In this document: positions 34,889 through 40,420 of the stretch, in pieces
Layout of the letters: each line of letters begins with the position of its first letter
Numbering within the stretch: the stretch's first letter is position 1
NCBI GenBank assembly: GCA_028823145.1
Contig: JAPKCA010000008.1
Location: 1 to 40,420 of the forward strand
Source: Flavobacteriales bacterium
GTDB taxonomy: Bacteria > Bacteroidota > Bacteroidia > Flavobacteriales_D > Sanyastnellaceae
Reading direction: 5' to 3'
DNA: 40,420 nucleotides
Notes under the pieces: model-generated
Told to the model about the DNA's origin: nothing
What the model saw: the letters and a program-made list of their open reading frames with translations, nothing else
Databases searched by the model: none
Made by a program: the position numbers and the translations under genes

Positions 34889-37800
34889 TTACGGCTTGTC
34901 GGCAAGCCTTTCCCTCTTGAATTGTCCTCCTCCGCTTCGAGCGCCCATGGTATTTCTGCGTCGCGAGGAGGTGTTGTTGGGCCGCGGTTCACGCCCAGGA
35001 AGGCCCCCTTCTGCATAACGCGGATCCGCGATATAGGCCAACTTCTCCATCCAAACAGCTTCCACATGGTAGCACCCATATTCCTCTCGGACCGATCCGC
35101 GAATGCGGTAGATGCCTTTGCCCCGGAATGCGAACTGCCGCAGCGATGGGGGGAAGTGGACCGTGTCAAGCCAAGCTCCTTCCCGGTCGACCAAGCACCC
35201 AAAACACATGCGGTCACCCTTCGCGGTTTGGGTCTCTTTTACGGTGACCAAGTAGCCCACGACTTCAACGGTCTTCCCGATGAATTCGGGCAAAGCAGCG
35301 CTGCGAACCGCATGCTGCGTTGCAGTCTCGGCTTCAGCAGTCAGCAGCAAAAAGGGCGACACCAAGGGGAAGCCAAACAATTCGATTTGATCAAAGGCAT
35401 TTTCCAGTATGCCCGATTCTAAAGCCGGCAATTCAAAACGACGTGCTTGCGATGTAAACAGGGTGATTTCGGGTTCGCGATTGCGTTGGTGCCCGAGGAG
35501 GAAATGAGCCTCCCAAAGGAGTTGCTGTTTGCTCAAACCGGTGAAACGAAACCCGCCACTTCGAATTAGAAGCAGGCATTGTTCGAGAGCAATCCCGGTT
35601 CTTTCTACAAACGACTCGAGTGAATCAAACGGCCCATGCAGCGAACGGTTGGCAAGAAGTTTAGCGAGGGTTTGAGCTTGCACACCCTGAACGAGGTTAA
35701 ACCCCAAATAAATGCATTGCTTGGACCGGTCAACGGTCGCTTCCCATCCTCCGTGATTCACACACGGTTCCTCAATGAGGCCGCCGACCATGCGGGCTTC
35801 GTGGATGTAAGATTCCGTGGAGTAAAACCCCCCAAAATTGTTGAGGCAAGCGGTCATGTACTCCAGCGGCCAGTGGGCCTTCAGGAACAGACTCTGGTAG
35901 CTCTCAACCGCGTAAGAAGCCGAGTGCCCTTTGGCAAACGAATAGCCGGCAAAGCTCTCCACTTGCCGCCAAACATCTTCAACGAGCGCTCGGTCACGGC
36001 CTTTTTCAAGGGCCTTAACAATGAAGGTGTCGCGGGCCTTAGCGAACTCATCTCGCCCACGAAACTTTCCGCTCATGCCTCGTCGCAGCACATCGGCTTC
36101 GCCGAGATCGAGCCCTGCAAAATGGTGAGCGACCTTGATCACGTCCTCTTGGTAGACCATGATCCCATACGTTTCGGGCATGAGTTCCAGGAGCACGGGA
36201 TGCGCTTCTTTCCGTTTTTCCGGATAGCGATGCCGTTCGATGTAGGCCCGCATCATCCCGCTGCGCGAAACCCCTGGCCGAATGACAGAACTCGCCGCTA
36301 CCAAACCGAGGTAGGTGTCAACGCGCAGCTTCCGCATGAGCATTCGCATGGCGGGAGACTCGACATAAAAACAACCAACGGCCAACGCTTCACGCAGCAA
36401 ATGCTGAATCTTCGTGTCCGCCTTGAATCGTTGCATATCATGGATGTCGATGCGCGCGGCTTCAGCGGGATCATGTGCCGCAATGAGGTCGATGGTGTCA
36501 CGGATTTTCCCTAAACCTCGCTGGCTCAGGATATCGAATTTGTAGAGTCCGATGTCCTCGGCGACGACCATGTCAAACTGGGTTGTTGGGAATCCTTTGG
36601 GCGGCATAAACGTTCCTCCGTAACGATTGATGGGTTGATCCGCAATGAGAATGCCGCAAGAATGGATGGTCAGGGCGTTGGGAAAATCTTGAAGGAATCC
36701 GGCGTATCGAATCACGTACGTTTCCATTTCGCCAAGATGATTGGGATTGAACTTTCCGCTGGCGAGCACATCGATTTCGTGCTTGGGCAGGCCAAAAACC
36801 TTCCCCAATTCTCGCACCACAGCCCGAAACTGAAAGGTGCTGTATGCACCAACGAGCGCTACGTGTTCAAACCGTTCGAAGATGTAGCGCGTCACGTCAT
36901 CCCGATCGGTCCACGAGAAATCGATGTCGAAATCCGGCGGGTTGGACCGGTACAAGTTGATGAACCGCTCGAAATACAAATCCAACTCAAGGGGGTCCAC
37001 GTCGGTGATTCGGAGTAGGTAAGCAACCAAGCTGTTGGCGCCGCTTCCTCGCCCCACATAGAAGTAGCCGCGGCTTCGGGCATAGCTGGTGATGTCCCAG
37101 TTGATCAGGAAATAGGCCATGTAGCCTTGTTGGCGAATAACACCCAACTCCCGCTCCATCCGCTCGAGGACAACCTCGTCGTGGTCCGGATACCGGTAGG
37201 CCAACCCTTCAGCACACAGGCTCCGAACCAGCTGTTCGTCTTCGTCTTCGGAGTTCGTATAGGTGTGTTGGTTGTTGTGAATCCTTCCTTCCGGCGGTTG
37301 GGGCAGGGTGATGGAACAGTGATCGAGCAATGCCTGCGATCTTTCCAGCCATTCGGGGCGTTCTGCAAATGCTTGGTGGAGGTTGGGAACGTCCAGCAAC
37401 CGGTCGTATGTGTGTCCGGTGGCTTCTTTTGCTAATTTAATTAGCAAAGCGTTGTGATCCACTGCTCGCAAAATGCGGTGGCAGTTCCAATCGCGCTTAT
37501 GCCGGAAAGTAAACGTCTGAAGCGCGATCAAACGATCCCAAGGGATGCGGGATTTGCGTGCTTCATTGCCCTCGATGATGCGGAACTCCGCAATTTCCCA
37601 AGGTCGCACACCAATCCATTCATTCGGTCCGAGTGACCGCTCGCTTTGAATCCATTGCTTCCAGGGGTAAATGATGGAAGCATCTTCAAAGTATGGGGCT
37701 GAATCGGCAAAGGGTTCTCCTGCATGGAGGTGGGAGGAAAGGTGCGCACACAGGGCTTCATAGCCTCGTTCGTTGTGTGCCAAGGCGAGGTATTGCATCT

Positions 37801-38005
37801 GATCCTCGTTCCGGAAATCGGTTCCGAGCACTGGGCGGATACCGTATTTTGGAGCCAATCGAACGAAATCCCAATTGGCGGAAGTGTTGTTGATATCGGT
37901 CAACGCCATCGAAGTGATACCGACGGCTTGTGCTTCGGCCAATAGCTCTTCAGGACGCATCAGCCCATAGCGCAGGCTGAACCAAGAATGGCAATGCAGA
38001 TGCAT
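34889..38005 (-). CDS. DNA polymerase III alpha subunit, short alternative form (DnaE2-like)
   Basis: A 1038-residue C-family DNA polymerase. The N-terminal PHP domain opens MHLHCHSWFSLRYG, but TDIN replaces the canonical TDHG, so its nuclease centre is probably inactive. The catalytic aspartates are Asp358 and Asp360 in PPDFDIDFSW and Asp491 in YKFDILSQRG. The helix-hairpin region has YSFAKGHSASYA. QIELFGF near the C-terminus resembles a sliding-clamp-binding motif, and an OB fold follows (VEVVGYLVTVKET). The frame is open to an ATG at 38080, but that overlaps the SRAP gene by 65 bases, whereas the ATG at 38005 starts on the PHP strand 10 bases behind the SRAP stop. Its length and position beside dinB suggest a damage-tolerance polymerase, not the main replicase. 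Confidence 0.88.
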   Translation of the reverse strand: MHLHCHSWFSLRYGLMRPEELLAEAQAVGITSMALTDINNTSANWDFVRLAPKYGIRPVLGTDFRNEDQMQYLALAHNERGYEALCAHLSSHLHAGEPFADSAPYFEDASIIYPWKQWIQSERSLGPNEWIGVRPWEIAEFRIIEGNEARKSRIPWDRLIALQTFTFRHKRDWNCHRILRAVDHNALLIKLAKEATGHTYDRLLDVPNLHQAFAERPEWLERSQALLDHCSITLPQPPEGRIHNNQHTYTNSEDEDEQLVRSLCAEGLAYRYPDHDEVVLERMERELGVIRQQGYMAYFLINWDITSYARSRGYFYVGRGSGANSLVAYLLRITDVDPLELDLYFERFINLYRSNPPDFDIDFSWTDRDDVTRYIFERFEHVALVGAYSTFQFRAVVRELGKVFGLPKHEIDVLASGKFNPNHLGEMETYVIRYAGFLQDFPNALTIHSCGILIADQPINRYGGTFMPPKGFPTTQFDMVVAEDIGLYKFDILSQRGLGKIRDTIDLIAAHDPAEAARIDIHDMQRFKADTKIQHLLREALAVGCFYVESPAMRMLMRKLRVDTYLGLVAASSVIRPGVSRSGMMRAYIERHRYPEKRKEAHPVLLELMPETYGIMVYQEDVIKVAHHFAGLDLGEADVLRRGMSGKFRGRDEFAKARDTFIVKALEKGRDRALVEDVWRQVESFAGYSFAKGHSASYAVESYQSLFLKAHWPLEYMTACLNNFGGFYSTESYIHEARMVGGLIEEPCVNHGGWEATVDRSKQCIYLGFNLVQGVQAQTLAKLLANRSLHGPFDSLESFVERTGIALEQCLLLIRSGGFRFTGLSKQQLLWEAHFLLGHQRNREPEITLFTSQARRFELPALESGILENAFDQIELFGFPLVSPFLLLTAEAETATQHAVRSAALPEFIGKTVEVVGYLVTVKETQTAKGDRMCFGCLVDREGAWLDTVHFPPSLRQFAFRGKGIYRIRGSVREEYGCYHVEAVWMEKLAYIADPRYAEGGLPGREPRPNNTSSRRRNTMGARSGGGQFKRERLADKP
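34893..34911 (+). terminator. Possible terminator of the TonB receptor gene
   Basis: GGCTTG and CAAGCC (34893-34898, 34903-34908) form a perfect six-base stem around TCGG, followed by three T residues. It starts seven bases after the receptor stop and lies inside the last codons of dnaE on the other strand. The short T-tract makes it a weak candidate. Confidence 0.4.
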
Positions 38006-38015
38006 GGTGCCAGAA

Positions 38016-38846
38016 TTAGGAGAACAGAGACCCTTGTTCGCCTGAACGACGCTTTCGAGCACGGGATTCTCCCATTCCAAACAACTCCAAGTCTTCGTGT
38101 ATGGCGTAGTCGTGTTCTGGGTAAATCCGCTGCCCGATGGGCGTTAACAAATTGGATCCGTTGGCCCGTGGATCTCGGATTTCTGGGGAAATGGGGTAGG
38201 CATTGAGAAGTTTGGCGGGATATGGCCTCAACATCGCGGTGATGTCCGCGAGCGGGGTAGCGATATCGACCCAAGCGCGTTCCTGTTCTTCGTGCAATAC
38301 CACGGGAGACCGATGATGCCCAATGGTTTCCGTGAGCCCATTGGAAACGGTGGTGAGGATGGCAAACGACCGGAGGATTTCGCCAGTTTGTGGGTTTGCC
38401 CATTCGTCCCAGATGCCGGCGAGGGCGAAGGGGCTTGCGCCATCGCGCGCATAGACGACATAAGGTTTGCTCAACTTTTCTTGTTTGGGACCTTCGATGA
38501 AGGCATCGGCGATAATCAAGCAACGGCGGTCGCGGATGGATTGCCGAAACATAGGCTTTTGCAAGATTCCCATAGCGCCGGTGTACCGAGGATCATCCTC
38601 GCGGTTGTGGTCTCCTTCGGATCGCGCATTGATCATATAAAACTGCTTTTTAGCCCAACGTGGAGTGAACCCAAATTGCTGCATTTGCAGAATCTTCGGG
38701 TCATCGCTGACCACGACAGGAGCTTGCTCGCCGTGCGAAACGTTGGCATTGGGACGCCAAGCATCGGCTACTTCTGGAGCAGCTTGGACGTTGAAGCGTT
38801 TTTCAATGGCTTGAACAGAGGAGACGGTGACGTAGCGACCACACAT
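38016..38846 (-). CDS. SRAP-family protein (YedK/HMCES-type abasic-site DNA-protein crosslinker)
   Basis: A 276-residue SOS response-associated peptidase-family protein. Met1 is followed by the essential Cys2 (MCGRYVTV), which after Met removal forms a thiazolidine link with abasic sites in single-stranded DNA. Asn73 and Arg75 (INARSE), Glu118 (ADAFIEGP, in place of the usual GFYEW) and His177 (GHHRSPVVL) fill the remaining catalytic positions. The central GIWDEW segment is also conserved. The family shields abasic sites from error-prone or nicking enzymes. It lies between dinB and dnaE with gaps of 12 and 10 bases, which places it in the same transcript as two lesion-bypass polymerases. Confidence 0.93.
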   Translation of the reverse strand: MCGRYVTVSSVQAIEKRFNVQAAPEVADAWRPNANVSHGEQAPVVVSDDPKILQMQQFGFTPRWAKKQFYMINARSEGDHNREDDPRYTGAMGILQKPMFRQSIRDRRCLIIADAFIEGPKQEKLSKPYVVYARDGASPFALAGIWDEWANPQTGEILRSFAILTTVSNGLTETIGHHRSPVVLHEEQERAWVDIATPLADITAMLRPYPAKLLNAYPISPEIRDPRANGSNLLTPIGQRIYPEHDYAIHEDLELFGMGESRARKRRSGEQGSLFS

Positions 38847-38858
38847 GAGAGGTTGAAT

Positions 38859-40091
38859 TTACTGACGACGATTGGCAAGAAGCAAAGGCGCTTCTCCGTT
38901 AAAGGGATTGGGTCGGCCGATGGTTCGGGCCTCAAGCCCGGCGGCGTTGACGACACTGCGGTCGCCATATTGATTTCGGATGCGGTCCAAGGCACGGTAG
39001 AGGTGAATTCGCTCGTCCGTGTCGTCGAACAGATCCATCTGGCAGCCGCCTTCAACCAAGTGGCTGTAACGTATGCCGATTAGGCGCACCCGCACGCGGC
39101 GGTCGTACAGCTGATCGAAGAGGGCCTTGATTTTTGGAATCAAAATGTGATCCGCGGTGGTATAGGGAATGCGCGCTTGCAGAGAGCGTGTATCAAAGTC
39201 GGCGTACCGAATTTTGACGGCGATGCAGGCCGTTAGTTTGTGTCCGCGGCGCAATTGGTAAGCCAGATTTTCGGCCATGGCAATCAGAATTCCACGCAGT
39301 TTTTCGATGTCGGTGGTGTCTTTTGAAAACGTGCGTTCTGTTGAGATGGACTTGCGCTCGTTGAATGCGATAACGGGACTGGGGTCGATGCCGTGCGCTT
39401 TGCGCCAAATCGCAGAACCGTTTTGGCCGAGTACCTGTTCCATCAATTCCACCGGCATTTCTTGGATGGTTTGAATTCGCCGAACCCCTAGGTTGCGGAG
39501 GGTTTGGTAGGTCTGGGTGCCGACTTGAGGGATTTTGCGGACGGAGAGGGGGGCGAGAAAGGGCATTTCCAATCCGCCATCGATCCGCAACGTGCCAGAG
39601 GGCTTGGCTTCGCCGGTCGCGACTTTGCTGACCGTTTTGCTGGTGCTCAATCCGAATGATATGGGCAATCCGGTTTCGCGCACCACGGTTTCCCGAAGCT
39701 CCCGAGAGAATTGCCAGCATCCAAAAAACCGATCCATGCCACTGAGGTCGGCGTAGAACTCATCGATGGAGGTTTTTTCACACACAGGCACCGCTTCGCG
39801 TACGATATCTGTCACCATGGTGGAATGCTTCATATAATTGCTGGAATTGCCACGAATCACGAGCGCTTCGGGACACATGTGCCGCGCTTGCCGCATGGGC
39901 ATGCCCGAGTGCACACCAAATTCACGTGTTTCATAACTGCATGCAGCGACGACCCCTCGGTCGCCCGTACCTCCAATGAGAATAGGCTTCCCCGTTAGTC
40001 GACGATCCATCAGTCGCTCCACCGATACAAAAAAAGTATCGAGGTCTAGGTGCAAAATCGCACGAGCAGAGGATGTTGTTTCGTGTTTCAT
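38859..40091 (-). CDS. dinB: DNA polymerase IV (Y-family translesion polymerase)
   Basis: A 410-residue Y-family polymerase. The catalytic metal ligands are Asp16 in LHLDLDTFF and Asp110-Glu111 in SIDEFYADLSG; YETREFGVHSGMP marks the fingers, and ISFGLSTSKTVSKVAT and the helix-hairpin-helix KIPQVGTQTYQTLRNLGV the thumb. The little-finger domain runs from about residue 245. QMDLF at 351-355 fits the sliding-clamp-binding pentapeptide and lies before a C-terminal extension of about 55 residues. The protein copies past damaged bases with low fidelity. It heads a three-gene operon with the SRAP gene and the dnaE-like gene and is preceded by a -7 box and a direct repeat. Confidence 0.95.
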   Translation of the reverse strand: MKHETTSSARAILHLDLDTFFVSVERLMDRRLTGKPILIGGTGDRGVVAACSYETREFGVHSGMPMRQARHMCPEALVIRGNSSNYMKHSTMVTDIVREAVPVCEKTSIDEFYADLSGMDRFFGCWQFSRELRETVVRETGLPISFGLSTSKTVSKVATGEAKPSGTLRIDGGLEMPFLAPLSVRKIPQVGTQTYQTLRNLGVRRIQTIQEMPVELMEQVLGQNGSAIWRKAHGIDPSPVIAFNERKSISTERTFSKDTTDIEKLRGILIAMAENLAYQLRRGHKLTACIAVKIRYADFDTRSLQARIPYTTADHILIPKIKALFDQLYDRRVRVRLIGIRYSHLVEGGCQMDLFDDTDERIHLYRALDRIRNQYGDRSVVNAAGLEARTIGRPNPFNGEAPLLLANRRQ

Positions 40092-40100
40092 TTAAGGTCT

Positions 40101-40128
40101 GCTAAAATAATGAGCAAAGCTAAAATAA
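40101..40128 (-). promoter_or_regulatory. dinB operon promoter with a 10-bp direct repeat (candidate operator)
   Basis: The plus strand carries GCTAAAATAA at 40101-40110 and again, identically, at 40119-40128, an 18-base period. On the minus strand TAGCTTTG (40115-40122) is an exact TAnnTTTG box that uses the end of the upstream copy. Transcription should start near 40110, so the second copy covers the first transcribed bases. A repressor bound to both copies would block the promoter. The repeat is not a classic LexA palindrome; which protein, if any, binds it is unknown. Confidence 0.45.
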
Positions 40129-40149
40129 AACGCAAATAGATCGACTTTA

Positions 40150-40420
40150 TTATGGACAGATGATTCCGAAGGCCGATAGGAGGGCCAAAATATCCTCGAC
40201 ATTGCTCGCGCCGTCATTGGTGACGTCCCCGTTGCAGTTGGTGATGCAGCCAAAGTCCGCGAGAAGAATCAACAAATCTTGAATTTCTGTAATGCCATTT
40301 CCACTTAAATCTGTCAAGCATGCGCAGGTCGAAGGAGCAATGAATGCACCTTCGAAAGAGGCGTTGCATGCGGGTTCAGCCGTGAAATAAGCTTCGATAT
40401 CGACCGGTTGGCCATCGGTC
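40150..40420 (-). CDS. C-terminal end of an exported protein with a dockerin-like double EF-hand repeat (partial)
   Basis: An open frame enters from the right edge (first whole codon at 40419) and ends with TAA at 40152-40150, giving the last 89 residues. Two calcium-loop-like units occur: DLSGNGITEIQD and DVTNDGASNVED, each with acidic or hydroxyl residues at positions 1, 3, 5 and 12, and each followed by a similar helix (LLILLADFGC, ILALLSAFGI). This is the type I dockerin/EF-hand layout found at the ends of secreted Bacteroidota proteins. Cysteines are frequent (TCAC, FGC, TNC, IICP), as expected outside the cytoplasm. The protein ends right after the second unit with no T9SS sorting domain. 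The N-terminal part and function are not visible. Confidence 0.75.
   Translation of the reverse strand, partial: TDGQPVDIEAYFTAEPACNASFEGAFIAPSTCACLTDLSGNGITEIQDLLILLADFGCITNCNGDVTNDGASNVEDILALLSAFGIICP

Noticed and set aside
34889-38005. Loss of the canonical TDHG motif in the PHP domain as a sign of decay
   Set aside because: Several working polymerase III alpha subunits, including that of E. coli, have a similarly degenerate PHP centre, and all three polymerase aspartates are intact here.
38006-38080. N-terminal extension of the dnaE-like polymerase
   Set aside because: It would overlap the SRAP gene by 65 bases and adds 25 residues that do not resemble a PHP domain start, whereas the ATG at 38005 begins right at the PHP strand.
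1-40420. CRISPR arrays, insertion sequences, prophage or defence islands
   Set aside because: I found no regularly spaced repeats, transposase, integrase, phage structural genes or recognised defence proteins. Base composition and gene content look like a stable core chromosome throughout.

Overview
The window is ordinary chromosomal DNA of a member of the Bacteroidota, most likely a Flavobacteriales-like lineage with unusually balanced base composition (about half G+C by eye). The evidence is a giant secreted protein with a type IX secretion (gliding-motility type B) C-terminal domain, an HU-CCDC81/SPOR protein, a Bacteroidota-type three-gene succinate dehydrogenase, a DUF6495 protein, two TonB-dependent receptors with carboxypeptidase-regulatory-like N-termini, and several exact matches to the Bacteroidota -7 promoter box TAnnTTTG. 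I see no phage, insertion sequence, CRISPR array or rRNA. Genes are densely packed; the longest stretches without a gene are about 130-140 bases.

Layout. 1-31 (minus): 5' half of a tRNA, probably tRNA-Cys. 109-1229 (plus): phosphatidylserine synthase and PurS. 1232-5720 (minus): a probable operon glycyl-tRNA synthetase, pgk, a secreted repeat protein and a Cys/Met PLP enzyme. 5808-12720 (plus): gpsA, the 1341-residue secreted protein, the HU/SPOR protein and a HAD hydrolase. 12717-18575 (minus): a tight TonB receptor-kdsB-oligopeptidase B-DUF6495 operon. 18684-19757 (plus): dprA. 19734-22468 (minus): rseP and a cation/proton antiporter. 22597-26457 (plus): a bifunctional penicillin-binding protein and both subunits of a 3-oxoacid CoA-transferase. 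26450-27967 (minus): gltX. 28106-28462 (plus): a short ssb with a clear terminator. 28595-32056 (plus): sdhCAB. 32135-34886 (plus): a metal-binding HMA protein and its overlapping TonB receptor. 34889-40091 (minus): dinB, an SRAP (YedK/HMCES-type) protein and an alternative DNA polymerase III alpha subunit. 40150-40420 (minus): C-terminal end of an exported dockerin-like protein that runs off the window.

Genes that work together. dinB-SRAP-dnaE looks like a DNA-damage tolerance operon: a Y-family translesion polymerase, an abasic-site shield and a second C-family polymerase. An exact 10-bp direct repeat straddles the dinB promoter and is a candidate damage-responsive operator. The HMA protein and its receptor form a candidate outer-membrane metal acquisition or handling pair, with His-rich stretches on both partners. 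sdhCAB is complex II. rseP, PBP1A, kdsB and pssA serve the cell envelope.

Most worth a second look: a four-cysteine, zinc-ribbon-like insertion in the periplasmic part of PBP1A; the damage-tolerance operon and its repeat operator; the His-rich metal pair; a small secreted protein built of about 20-residue tandem repeats; and short or leaderless transcripts predicted where TAnnTTTG boxes nearly touch start codons.
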